Below are positions 21,796-28,930 of a DNA stretch of 28,930 nucleotides, piece after piece. Position numbers and translations under genes: made by a program. Positions within the stretch are counted from its first letter, which is position 1; each line of letters opens with the position of its first letter. The notes beneath the pieces were generated by a model. That model was not told the origin of the DNA. It did not search any database and saw nothing but the letters and a program-made list of their open reading frames with translations. This DNA is from Thermoleophilia bacterium (GTDB taxonomy: Bacteria; Actinomycetota; Thermoleophilia; Gaiellales; Gaiellaceae), in assembly GCA_025933895.1 (NCBI GenBank), contig JAICZB010000006.1, forward strand, positions 1 through 28,930, read 5' to 3'.

Positions 21796-22475
21796 AGTCG
21801 GAGGACCTCGTCTGGACGTTCGGCAGGCCGGTGCTCGGCTTCCCGGCCGCGGTCGCGACGCGGCTCCGCTCGTACGGCACCGACCGGGTCCCGCGCACAG
21901 GCGGAGTCGTCCTCGCGTTCAACCACTTCAGCTGGATCGACATCCCGTGCGTCGGGTACGTCGCCGGCCGCCATCTCAACTTCCTCGCCAAGGTCGAGGC
22001 ACACGGCGTGCCGGGGCTCGGGCAGATCATCCGCGGCTTCGGCACGCTCTCGGTGCGGCGCGGCGAGTCCGACCGGGACGCGGTGCGCAGGATGCGGGAG
22101 GTCGTGCGGGAGGGCGGCGCCCTCGCCGTCTTCGTCGAGGGAACGCGGCAGCGGAGCGGCGTGCCCGGGCACGTGCAGCCGGGCGCCGCGATGGTCGCGC
22201 TGCAGGAGGATGTTCCGGTGGTCTGCGCCGCCGTCCACGGCTCGCAGCACTGGCGGCTGGGCAACTTCGCGCCGGTCTCGCTCGCGTGGGGCGAGCCGAT
22301 GCGCTTCGACGGGCTGCCGCGCGGCGGCAAGGGCTACCGCGAGGCGTCGGAGCAGATCGAACAGGAGCTTCACCGCCTCTGGAGCTGGCTGCGCGACCTG
22401 CACGAGGCCGGAAGGCCGCGCTTCGCGGTCCCGCCGGCGCGGGAAGACGCCGCACCGGTCACGCTTCCCGGGTGA
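21792..22475 (+). CDS. plsC: 1-acyl-sn-glycerol-3-phosphate acyltransferase
   Basis: PlsC adds the second acyl chain to lysophosphatidic acid at the inner membrane face. The 227-residue product has the catalytic HX4D box NHFSWID (H45, D50), the downstream VFVEGTRQRSG block (EGTR at 116-119), and the PGAAMVALQEDVPVVCAAVHGSQ segment of the family. A hydrophobic patch before H45 can bind the membrane. The GTG start overlaps the cmk stop, and the stop overlaps the der GTG, so translation is coupled on both sides. A lipid-A or glycerol-3-phosphate specificity cannot be excluded, but the gpsA gene two places downstream supports glycerolipid synthesis. Confidence 0.9.
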   Translation: MKSEDLVWTFGRPVLGFPAAVATRLRSYGTDRVPRTGGVVLAFNHFSWIDIPCVGYVAGRHLNFLAKVEAHGVPGLGQIIRGFGTLSVRRGESDRDAVRRMREVVREGGALAVFVEGTRQRSGVPGHVQPGAAMVALQEDVPVVCAAVHGSQHWRLGNFAPVSLAWGEPMRFDGLPRGGKGYREASEQIEQELHRLWSWLRDLHEAGRPRFAVPPAREDAAPVTLPG

Positions 22476-23836
22476 CCGGCACGGAAGAGATCGACCCGGG
22501 CGAGCTGTCCGCGCCGCCGCCTCCTCCGTTGCTCGGGGCCGTGGCGATCATCGGCTTCCCGAACGTCGGCAAGTCGACGCTCGTCAACCGGCTGACGGAG
22601 TCGCGTGCCGCGGTCGTCCACGAATCCCCGGGCGTGACCCGCGACCGGAAGGAGCTCGTCTGCGAGTGGACGGGGAAGCGGTTCGTGCTCGTCGACACCG
22701 GCGGCGTCGACATCGCCGATCCGGCGCCGCTGACGCGTGCGATCGCGCAGCAGGCGCACGAGGCGGTGGCCGAGGCGGACCTCGTGCTCTTCGTCGTCGA
22801 CGCGCGCGCCGGCGTCACGCCGGGCGACGAGGAGGTCGCCCAGATCCTCCGCGAGACGAAGAAGCCGGTGCTCGTCCTCGCGAACAAGATCGACGATCCG
22901 AGCCAGGAGCCGTTCGCGCTCGAGCTGCACAGGCTGGGGCTCGGCGACCCGATCCCGATCTCGGGCCTGCACGGGACGGGCAGCGGCGACCTGCTCGACC
23001 GGGTGATCGCCGAGCTCGAGCGACTCGCGCCCGCCGGCCGCCCGCCTCTGCCCGACGAGGCGATCCGGGTCGCGATCCTCGGCCGGCCGAACGTCGGCAA
23101 GTCGAGCCTCGTCAACGCCCTCCTCGGCCGGGAGCGGCTGATCGTGAGCGAGATCCCCGGGACGACGCGCGACGCCGTCGACACGGTGCTCGAGCGCGGC
23201 GAGCGGACGTTCGTCCTGATCGATACGGCCGGTCTGCGCCGCAAGCGGCGGCACCGGCGAGGCATCGAGTACTACTCCGAGCTGCGCGCGCTCGAGGCCG
23301 CGGAACGCGCCGACGTCGCGCTCGTTTTGATCGACTCCTCGGAGGGGATCGTGGAGCAGGACATCGCCGTCGCGGACGTCGCCCGGCACGCCGACTGCTC
23401 GACGCTCGTCGTCCTCTCGAAATGGGATGCGACGACGATCGACGTCGAGGACGTCCGCGGCGAGCTGCGCCGGCGCCTCCGCCAGCGGCCGCCGTTCGTC
23501 GCCGTCTCGTCACATACGGGCCGCGGCCTCGAGCGGCTGCTCGACGGGGTGGCCGAGCTGTTCGACCGGCACGCCGCCCGGATCCCGACGCCGGAGCTCA
23601 ATCGCGCGTTCGCGGAGCTGCGCGCGGCGCGACAGCCGCCGAGCGGGCCGCGCGGCCGTCGGCTCAACCTCCTCTACGGGGCGCAGATCCGGGTCCGCCC
23701 GCCGCGTTTCCGCGTCTTCGTCAACGACCCCGGGCTCGTCACGCGCGACTACGGCTACTGGGTCGAGAACCGGCTGCGCGAACGCTTCGGCCTCGAGGGC
23801 GTCCCGGTCTCGATCGACTTCGTGAAACGATCCTGA
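22472..23836 (+). CDS. der: Ribosome-assembly GTPase Der (EngA)
   Basis: Der has two tandem GTPase domains and a KH-like C-terminal domain and acts in 50S subunit assembly. The 454-residue product starts with a short Pro-rich tail (SAPPPPPLLG), then G-domain 1: GFPNVGKST at 28-36, GVTRDR, DTGG and ANKID. G-domain 2 follows: GRPNVGKSS at 204-212, GTTRDAVDT, DTAGLRRK and LSKWD. The KH domain contains LLYGAQIRVRPPRFRVFVNDPGLV and ENRLRERFGLEGVPV. It begins at a GTG overlapping the plsC stop. The longer open frame upstream is an out-of-frame reading of plsC. All G motifs are intact. Confidence 0.97.
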   Translation: MTGTEEIDPGELSAPPPPPLLGAVAIIGFPNVGKSTLVNRLTESRAAVVHESPGVTRDRKELVCEWTGKRFVLVDTGGVDIADPAPLTRAIAQQAHEAVAEADLVLFVVDARAGVTPGDEEVAQILRETKKPVLVLANKIDDPSQEPFALELHRLGLGDPIPISGLHGTGSGDLLDRVIAELERLAPAGRPPLPDEAIRVAILGRPNVGKSSLVNALLGRERLIVSEIPGTTRDAVDTVLERGERTFVLIDTAGLRRKRRHRRGIEYYSELRALEAAERADVALVLIDSSEGIVEQDIAVADVARHADCSTLVVLSKWDATTIDVEDVRGELRRRLRQRPPFVAVSSHTGRGLERLLDGVAELFDRHAARIPTPELNRAFAELRAARQPPSGPRGRRLNLLYGAQIRVRPPRFRVFVNDPGLVTRDYGYWVENRLRERFGLEGVPVSIDFVKRS

Positions 23837-23838
23837 GG

Positions 23839-24792
23839 ATGCGCTTTCTCGTGGTCGGCGCGGGGTCGTGGGGCACTGCGTTCACGCGCGTCCTGCTCGA
23901 ACGCGGCCACGACGTCGTGCTCGCGTGCCGCTCGCGCGAGCAGGCCGAGGCGATCGCGAGCAGCGGCCGGAATCCGCGCTACCTGCAGAGCGTCGACCTC
24001 GGCGCTGCCGAAGCCGTGGCGCTCGCGGAAGCTCCCGGCGACGTCGACGTCGTCGCCGCCGCGGTGCCGAGCCGGGCCTTTGCGAGCGTCGTCGCGGCGC
24101 TTCCGGGCGACGCGCCGGTGCTCAGCCTCGTCAAGGGCCTCGACCCCGAAACCGGTGAGCGGCTCTCTACGCGCGTCGGCGACCGTTCGGTGGCCGTGCT
24201 CTCCGGCCCGAACATCGCCGAAGAGATCGCGGCGGGATTGCCGACGGCCGCGGTGATCGCGAGCGAGGACGGCTTCCTCGCCGGCCAGCTCCAGCACGCG
24301 GTCAACTCGAACGTTTTCCGCGCCTACGTCAACCCCGACCTCGTCGGGGTCGAGCTGTGCGCTGCCGCGAAAAACGTGATCGCCCTCGCGGCCGGCGGCG
24401 TCGACGGCCTCGGGCTCGGCGACAACGCCAAGGCGTCGCTCATCGCGCGCGGGCTCGCGGAGATGACGCGGCTGGGCGAGGCCGCTGGCGCGAGACCGGA
24501 GACGTTCGCCGGCCTGGCCGGCATCGGCGATCTCGTCGTCAGCTGCTCCAGCACGAAGACCCGCAACCGCCACGCCGGCGAGCTGATCGCCCAGGGAATG
24601 ACGCCGGAACAGGCGGTCGCCGAGATCGGCCAGACGGTGGAGGGCCTCACGACGGCGCCGATCCTGCGCGACCTCTCGCACCGGCTCGGCGTCGAGCTGC
24701 CGATCACCGAAGGCGTCTGCGCGGTCCTCTCCGGCCAGAGCCTCACCGACCTGGCCGCCGGCCTCATGGGACGCGAACCAACCGAGGAGTGA
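23839..24792 (+). CDS. gpsA: NAD(P)+-dependent glycerol-3-phosphate dehydrogenase
   Basis: GpsA reduces dihydroxyacetone phosphate to sn-glycerol 3-phosphate, the backbone for phospholipids, which plsC later acylates. The 317-residue product opens with the Rossmann motif GAGSWGTAF at 7-15. It has VLSLVKGLDPETGERLS, LSGPNIAEEIAAGLPTAAVIA, and the catalytic-lysine region CAAAKNVIALAAGGVDGLGLGDNAKA. AGIGDLVVSCSSTKTRNRHAGELI and QTVEGLTTAP close the C-terminal helical domain. The ATG is two bases after the der stop, with GAGG directly against it, so translation probably relies on reinitiation after Der. The length and motifs are normal. Confidence 0.96.
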   Translation: MRFLVVGAGSWGTAFTRVLLERGHDVVLACRSREQAEAIASSGRNPRYLQSVDLGAAEAVALAEAPGDVDVVAAAVPSRAFASVVAALPGDAPVLSLVKGLDPETGERLSTRVGDRSVAVLSGPNIAEEIAAGLPTAAVIASEDGFLAGQLQHAVNSNVFRAYVNPDLVGVELCAAAKNVIALAAGGVDGLGLGDNAKASLIARGLAEMTRLGEAAGARPETFAGLAGIGDLVVSCSSTKTRNRHAGELIAQGMTPEQAVAEIGQTVEGLTTAPILRDLSHRLGVELPITEGVCAVLSGQSLTDLAAGLMGREPTEE

Positions 24793-24804
24793 GCCCGCGT
24801 TGGC

Positions 24805-24810
24805 TAGCCT
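24805..24810 (+). promoter_or_regulatory. Candidate -10 box (TAGCCT) for metK
   Basis: TAGCCT fits TANNNT and lies 6 bases before the metK ATG, in the 24-base gap after gpsA. There is no Shine-Dalgarno and no room for a SAM riboswitch. Confidence 0.45.
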
Positions 24811-24816
24811 GCCGCC

Positions 24817-26067
24817 ATGAGGAGTCGCTCCTTTTCCTTCACCTCGGAATCCGTCACCGAGGGGCATCCCGACAAGATCGCCGACCAGATCTCCGACTCC
24901 GTCCTCGACGCCGTGCTCGCCGACGATCGCCACGGACGCGTCGCGTGCGAGACGCTGATCACGACCGGGCTCGCGGTCGTCGCCGGCGAGATCACGACCG
25001 AGACGTACGTGGACATCCCGAGTCTCGTCCGCGCACGGATCCGGGAGATCGGCTACACGCGCGCGAAGTTCGGCTTCGACGCCGAGACGTGCGGCGTGGT
25101 CGTCGCGATCGACGAGCAGTCGCCCGACATCGCGCAGGGAGTCGACCACTCCTACGAGGAGCAGCGCGGCGACAGCGACCCGCTCGACGGCGCCGGGGCG
25201 GGCGACCAGGGGATGATGTTCGGCTACGCGTCGAACGAGACGGACGAGCTGATGCCGCTGCCCATCATGCTGGCGCACCGGCTCGCGCGACGGCTCGCCG
25301 AGGTGCGGAAGGCGGACATCCTTCCGTACCTGCGACCCGACGGCAAGACGCAGGTGACCGTCCGCTACGAGATCGACGAGCACGGCCGTCAGCGGCCGGT
25401 GGAGATCGAGCGCGTGCTCATCTCGACGCAGCACCGCGACGGCCTCGACGTCGAGACGCTGCTCAAGCCGGATCTGATCGAGCACGTGATCGAGCCGATC
25501 CTGCCGCGGGAACTCTACGACGAGCGCCGCCTCGAGCACGACCGCGACTTCGTCTACTGCAATCCGACCGGCAAGTTCGTGATCGGCGGCCCGATGGGCG
25601 ATACCGGCCTGACCGGAAGGAAGATCATCGTCGACACGTACGGCGGCGCGGCTCCGCACGGCGGGGGCGCCTTCTCGGGCAAGGATCCGACGAAGGTCGA
25701 CCGCTCTGCGGCGTACGCGGCGCGCTGGGTGGCGAAGAACGTCGTCGCGGCCGGCCTCGCCGAGCGCTGCCAGATCCAGGTCGCGTACGCGATCGGCGTC
25801 GCGCGCCCGCTCTCGGTGCTCGTCGACACGTTCGGAACCGAGGCGATCCCCGTTCCGCGAATCGAGGAGCTCGTCGAAGAGCACTTCGACCTGCGGCCGG
25901 CCGCCATCCTCCGGGACCTCGACCTGCGCCGGCCGATCTACGCGAAGACCGCCGCCTACGGCCACTTCGGCCGCGAGGACGGGGACTTCACCTGGGAGCG
26001 GGCCGACCGCGCCGAGGCGCTGCGCGAGGCCGCGGGCCTCGGAGCGGCAGCTCCTACGAAGGTCTGA
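24817..26067 (+). CDS. metK: S-adenosylmethionine synthetase
   Basis: MetK makes S-adenosylmethionine from ATP and methionine with release of phosphate and diphosphate. The 416-residue product has TSESVTEGHPDKIADQISD (HPDK at 17-20), the flexible-loop region SPDIAQGVD, the ATP motif GAGAGDQGMMFGYA at 125-138, GGPMGDTGLTGRKIIVDTYGG, and the P-loop-like GGGAFSGKDPTKVDRSAAY. It ends YGHFGREDGDFTWERAD, then a short variable tail. Length and motifs are normal for a bacterial enzyme. It seems to have its own promoter rather than being the last gene of the aro-der-gpsA run. Its last 14 bases overlap the 3' end of the metal repressor gene on the opposite strand. Confidence 0.97.
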   Translation: MRSRSFSFTSESVTEGHPDKIADQISDSVLDAVLADDRHGRVACETLITTGLAVVAGEITTETYVDIPSLVRARIREIGYTRAKFGFDAETCGVVVAIDEQSPDIAQGVDHSYEEQRGDSDPLDGAGAGDQGMMFGYASNETDELMPLPIMLAHRLARRLAEVRKADILPYLRPDGKTQVTVRYEIDEHGRQRPVEIERVLISTQHRDGLDVETLLKPDLIEHVIEPILPRELYDERRLEHDRDFVYCNPTGKFVIGGPMGDTGLTGRKIIVDTYGGAAPHGGGAFSGKDPTKVDRSAAYAARWVAKNVVAAGLAERCQIQVAYAIGVARPLSVLVDTFGTEAIPVPRIEELVEEHFDLRPAAILRDLDLRRPIYAKTAAYGHFGREDGDFTWERADRAEALREAAGLGAAAPTKV

Positions 26068-26743
26068 CGAACAGCCCGGCCGCGGCCTTCTCCGAGATCG
26101 CTCGTTCGCCGACCTTCTCGATCGCGACCGTGAACTGATCCGCCGCCGGCTCGGCCGTGCGCACGAGGATGCTCGTGCCGGGCACGAGGCCCTGGTCGTA
26201 GAACCAGTGCAGGAGGTCGCCGTCGTGCTCGGCGAGGCGGACGATCGTCGCCCGGGTCCCGGCACCCAGCGTCGCGAGCGGCGCGAGCTCGGCGTTCTCA
26301 GCCTGCTCCACCGACGGATCGACGGGCCAGCCGTGCGGGCAGCGCTGCGGGCGGCCGAGCTTGTCGTCGATCCGCTCGATCATCTCGTCGCTGAAGGTGT
26401 CGCCAAGCTCGTCGGCGCGCTCGTGCGACTCATATCCGGTGTAGCCCATGAAGTCGGTGAGCAGCCGCTCGATGATCCGGTGCTTGCGGACGACGCGCTC
26501 GGCGCGCTCGCGGCCCGTCTCGGTGAGGAGCGCCTCCTTCTTCTTGCCGCGCTCGATCAGTCCCTCGGCCTCGAGCCGCTTGAGCATCTCGCCGGCGGAG
26601 GCGCGCGAGACGTGGAGCATCTCGGCGACGCGCGAAGCGAGCGGAGGAGACCCGGCGCCGTGCGGCGTGTACTCGCCGATCGGGAAGGCGAGGAAGTAGA
26701 TGGTCTCGAGGTACTCGTCTACCGAGTGGCCGGGGGCAGGCAC
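26054..26743 (-). CDS. DtxR/MntR-type metal-dependent transcriptional repressor
   Basis: The 229-residue product follows the DtxR plan: winged helix at the N-terminus (VDEYLETIYFL, LASRVAEMLHVSRASAGEMLKRLEAEGLIERGKKKEALLTETG), then the dimerisation/metal domain (VVRKHRIIERLLTDFMGY, HERADELGDTFSDEMIERIDDKLGRP, CPHGWPVD). A C-terminal FeoA/SH3-like domain (about 155-225) follows. Compared with DtxR, the ancillary-site residues H88, E92 and H107 are kept, but the primary-site positions read D111, G114 and D115 instead of Cys/Glu, Glu and His. There is also an insert (FPIGEYTPHGAGS) between helices 1 and 2. The start is a GTG, 6 bases after CAATAT. Divergence from a ZIP transporter with an inverted repeat between them suggests control of that transporter. 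Confidence 0.88.
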   Translation of the reverse strand: MPAPGHSVDEYLETIYFLAFPIGEYTPHGAGSPPLASRVAEMLHVSRASAGEMLKRLEAEGLIERGKKKEALLTETGRERAERVVRKHRIIERLLTDFMGYTGYESHERADELGDTFSDEMIERIDDKLGRPQRCPHGWPVDPSVEQAENAELAPLATLGAGTRATIVRLAEHDGDLLHWFYDQGLVPGTSILVRTAEPAADQFTVAIEKVGERAISEKAAAGLFVRPS

Positions 26744-26749
26744 GCAGCT

Positions 26750-26755
26750 ATATTG
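26750..26755 (-). promoter_or_regulatory. Candidate -10 box (CAATAT) for the metal repressor gene
   Basis: Read on the minus strand, CAATAT lies 6 bases before the GTG at 26743. The inverted repeat at 26769-26786 would cover the -35 region of this promoter, which fits autorepression. Confidence 0.4.
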
Positions 26756-26768
26756 CCCACAGCCTGCA

Positions 26769-26786
26769 TGTAAGGGCACCCTTACA
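26769..26786. promoter_or_regulatory. 18-bp inverted repeat, likely operator for the metal repressor
   Basis: TGTAAGGG, a 2-base centre CA, and CCCTTACA are perfect 8-base arms. The repeat lies in the 64-base gap between the repressor start (26743, minus) and the ZIP start (26808, plus). DtxR-family operators are imperfect palindromes of similar size with AGG...CCT cores. A single site could control both promoters. A further AGGGCAGG/TAGGG run follows at 26787-26799. Confidence 0.6.
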
Positions 26787-26807
26787 AGGGCAGGTAGGGA
26801 CTGACTC

Positions 26808-27650
26808 ATGTCGACGGCACACATCCTTCTGCTGGGCGCGATCGCGGGTGCGACGATCTTCCTCGGCCTGCCCGTGGCCCGCGTGAACACCGTCGCCCCC
26901 ATCGTGCGGGCGTGTCTCTCGGCGCTCGCGACCGGGATCCTTCTCTTCCTCTTCTGGGACGTGCTCACCGGAGCGGTCGATCCGATCGACTCGGCGCTCC
27001 AGGCGCGGCACTGGGGGAGGTTCGCGTGGCTCTCGGGGGTCGGAGCGGCCGGCTTCGCGCTGGGCCTGATGGGACTCGTCCACTACGCGGTGTGGATGCG
27101 CCGCCGGGCGAGTCGCCGTGTAACGGCGATGGTCGGCCCGGGTGCGGCCGCGGTCGACGAGTTCACCCACCGCACCTGGCTCGACGAGCTCACGCCTGGG
27201 AAGCAGCTGGCGCTTCTCATCGCGGTCGGGATCGGCGTGCACAACTTCGGCGAGGGACTCGCGATCGGCCAGGCTGCGGCGGCCGGCTCGATCAGCCTCG
27301 CGGTGACGCTGATCGTGGGCTTCGGGCTGCACAACGCGACCGAGGGCTTCGGCATCTGCGGGCCGCTGGCCGGGGAGGGGACGCGACCGAGTTGGGGATT
27401 TCTCGGCGCGATGGGCCTGATCGGAGGCGGTCCGACCTTCCTCGGGACGGTGCTCGGGCAGGCGTGGTCGAGCGAGGCGATGTCGGTCGTCTTCTTCGGC
27501 GTCGCCGCCGGCTCGATCCTCTACGTCGTGCAGGAGCTGATGGCTGTCAACCGCAGCTACGGTCGCACGGCGCTCGTCACCTGGCTCGTCGTCCTCGGGG
27601 TGCTGCTCGGCTTCGCGACCGACTTCGTCGTGAGCGCGGCCGGGGTCTAG
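26808..27650 (+). CDS. ZIP-family divalent metal transporter
   Basis: The 280-residue membrane protein has about eight helices and the two ZIP metal-binding helices: LIAVGIGVHNFGEGLAIGQA (HNFGEG at 145-150) and IVGFGLHNATEGFGICGP (HNATEG at 175-180). These His and Glu residues form the binuclear metal site of ZIP carriers, which import Zn, Fe or Mn. The loop between helices 3 and 4 is short (RRRASRRV...EFTHRTWLDELTPGK), without a His-rich cluster. Divergence from a DtxR/MntR-type regulator favours Mn or Fe over Zn, but the metal is inferred only. The ATG has GTAGGGA seven bases upstream as a possible ribosome site. The stop is nine bases from the convergent Asp-box gene. Confidence 0.92.
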   Translation: MSTAHILLLGAIAGATIFLGLPVARVNTVAPIVRACLSALATGILLFLFWDVLTGAVDPIDSALQARHWGRFAWLSGVGAAGFALGLMGLVHYAVWMRRRASRRVTAMVGPGAAAVDEFTHRTWLDELTPGKQLALLIAVGIGVHNFGEGLAIGQAAAAGSISLAVTLIVGFGLHNATEGFGICGPLAGEGTRPSWGFLGAMGLIGGGPTFLGTVLGQAWSSEAMSVVFFGVAAGSILYVVQELMAVNRSYGRTALVTWLVVLGVLLGFATDFVVSAAGV

Positions 27651-27659
27651 TCGGCGAGC

Positions 27660-28930
27660 CTAGCGCTCGGGCAGCTTCGCGGTCGCGAACCAGATGTCCG
27701 ACACGGGCCGGTTCTTGACGGCGCTCCCCCAGCTCACCAGCGCTCTGCCGCTCCTCGTCGAGAGGCCGAACGTGTCGCCCGGCCAGATCGCGACGTTTCC
27801 GTACGCCGGCGAGACCTTCTTCGCGCGGCCGGTCCAGCCCCTGCCCAGCGCGTAGCGCCGCAGGAACGTCGCGTATCCCTTGCCGCGGACGACGGTCTGC
27901 CACCCGACGTAGACGTTGCGGCGGCCGACGGGGGCGACCTGAGTCAGGTGCTCCGTCCGGCTCGAGGCGACCCGCACCGGCGACGACCAGTGCTTGCCGC
28001 CGTTCGTCGACCAGGAGAGCCAGCCGGTGTCGTGTCCCCGCCGCTGCGTGTCCCAGCTCGCGTAGAGCGTCCCGGCACGGTCGACGGCGAGGTTGCCGTC
28101 GATCCACCATTCCTTGACGCCGATCGTGCCCGCTCGCTGCCCGATCAGGACCGGCTGAGACCAGCTGCTGCCGCCGTCGGTCGAACGCGTGAAGTACTCG
28201 CGCCCCGGCGAGACACGCAGGGTCTTCGGGTCCGTCGGGTGCTGCCAGTAGAGGACGTCGAGCGTGCCGTTGCGCTGCGCGACGATGGGGGCGCTGTAGA
28301 CCCCGCCGAGCGGGTAGCCGGGGCTGATCGGCACGAGCTTCGTCCAGGTCTTCCCGCCGTCCGACGAGCGCTGGAACACCGCGTTGAAGTCGCCGCCGTT
28401 GAAGTAGCAGCTGCTCCTCGGCGGACAGACGACTTTCACCTGTTCCCTCCGCGGGCCGTAGTCCCAGGTCACGTACACGGCCCCGTTGGGACCGACGGCG
28501 ATGAACGGGCGGTCGCCGAAGTTTCCGAGCGGGCTCTTCGTCGGCGGCACCGGAAGCGTCGAGACGCCGCCGAAGGATCGTCCGTGGTCGTGCGAGACCG
28601 CGACGGTCGGCTGCATCGGCCCCGAGGCGCCGGACGCTCCCTCGTCCGGGCCGACCATGTAGACGACGTAGACCGTTCCGTCCGGTGCCACCGTGATCGC
28701 CGGATCCCACGTGTGCAGGCCCTTTCGATGCGACCCGCGGACGACCTGCGACGGTCCGAAGCTCTTGCCGCCGTCGACCGAGCGCGCGGAGCCGATGCCG
28801 CGGTTGCAGCCGATCCAGAGCTCGTAGACGTAGCGGCCGTCGACGGCCTGCACCACCTCGGCGTTCGATGGTCCGCAGTGGCTCACCTGCATCACCTTCG
28901 CGCGTCCGGCCGCGTCGGCCGCGGCGGCGA
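27660..28930 (-). CDS. Asp-box (BNR/sialidase-fold) repeat protein, 5' partial
   Basis: The frame is open to the window edge, so the true start lies beyond 28930. An internal GTG-ATG at 28895-28890 is possible but is preceded in frame by an Ala-rich stretch (AAADAAGRAK) that could be the end of an export signal or linker. At least five Asp-box motifs are visible: SVDGGKSF, SHDHGRSF, SSDGGKTW, STDGGSSW and STNGGKHW. They mark successive blades of a six-bladed beta-propeller of the sialidase/neuraminidase superfamily. Three cysteines in the first third (SHCG, IGCN, VVCPPRSSC) suggest an extracytoplasmic protein. The arginine triad of true sialidases is not evident, so I call the fold, not the activity. 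Confidence 0.8.
   Translation of the reverse strand, partial: AAAADAAGRAKVMQVSHCGPSNAEVVQAVDGRYVYELWIGCNRGIGSARSVDGGKSFGPSQVVRGSHRKGLHTWDPAITVAPDGTVYVVYMVGPDEGASGASGPMQPTVAVSHDHGRSFGGVSTLPVPPTKSPLGNFGDRPFIAVGPNGAVYVTWDYGPRREQVKVVCPPRSSCYFNGGDFNAVFQRSSDGGKTWTKLVPISPGYPLGGVYSAPIVAQRNGTLDVLYWQHPTDPKTLRVSPGREYFTRSTDGGSSWSQPVLIGQRAGTIGVKEWWIDGNLAVDRAGTLYASWDTQRRGHDTGWLSWSTNGGKHWSSPVRVASSRTEHLTQVAPVGRRNVYVGWQTVVRGKGYATFLRRYALGRGWTGRAKKVSPAYGNVAIWPGDTFGLSTRSGRALVSWGSAVKNRPVSDIWFATAKLPER

Noticed and set aside
24793..24816. SAM riboswitch before metK
   Set aside because: Only 24 bases separate gpsA and metK, and they hold a -10-like box; there is no space for a known SAM aptamer.
1..28930. CRISPR arrays, insertion sequences, attachment sites, tRNA or rRNA genes
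   Set aside because: No regularly spaced repeats, transposase motifs, or cloverleaf-like sequences were seen by eye; a tRNAscan or Infernal run would settle the RNA part.

Overview
The window is very GC-rich, densely packed chromosomal DNA. It reads as a high-GC actinobacterium, most likely of the Thermoleophilia (Gaiella/Solirubrobacter type). The evidence is codon use (almost every third position G or C), a DnaE1 with an intact PHP domain, a KMSTT-type TrpRS, and many start codons sitting 6 to 9 bases after a TANNNT-like -10 box with no Shine-Dalgarno. The lineage is inferred. I see no tRNA, rRNA, CRISPR array, insertion sequence or prophage gene, and no gene-free stretch longer than about 130 bases.

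Layout. 1-3802 (+): the 3' end of a short-chain dehydrogenase, then a chain of coupled genes (56-residue membrane protein, YdjM-like membrane protein, broken DUF1990 gene, lipoprotein), an AAA ATPase, and a membrane-anchored protein behind a near-consensus promoter. 3806-7964 (-): a MoxR/DUF58/DUF4129 operon in which all but one junction overlaps by four bases. 8094-14121 (+): dnaE, a 65-residue protein, lgt and the condensin partners scpA-scpB. 14247-15298: a GYD-domain gene and rluB, divergent, with starts 17 bases apart. 15340-17769 (+): a secreted alkaline-phosphatase-superfamily protein, convergent with trpS. 18840-26067 (+): aroF-aroA-cmk-plsC-der-gpsA followed by metK, joining shikimate entry, CMP kinase, phospholipid precursor supply, ribosome assembly and SAM synthesis. 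26054-27650: a DtxR/MntR-type repressor divergent from a ZIP metal transporter, with an 18-bp inverted repeat between them. 27660-end (-): a 5'-truncated Asp-box (BNR) protein.

The most unusual signal is a pair of related 23-codon, arginine-rich mini-ORFs. One (6533-6604, minus) exactly fills the gap before moxR and is joined to both neighbours by 4-base stop/start overlaps. The other (11798-11869, plus) opens the lgt transcript and ends in an ATGA overlap with lgt. They match at 14 of 23 residues and 54 of 72 bases. Both carry a GC hairpin at the same place, and near the 3' end a one-base deletion is offset by a one-base insertion, so the spacing to the downstream start is kept. I know of no description of this element. 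It looks like a translational-coupling or attenuation cassette that may recur through the genome.
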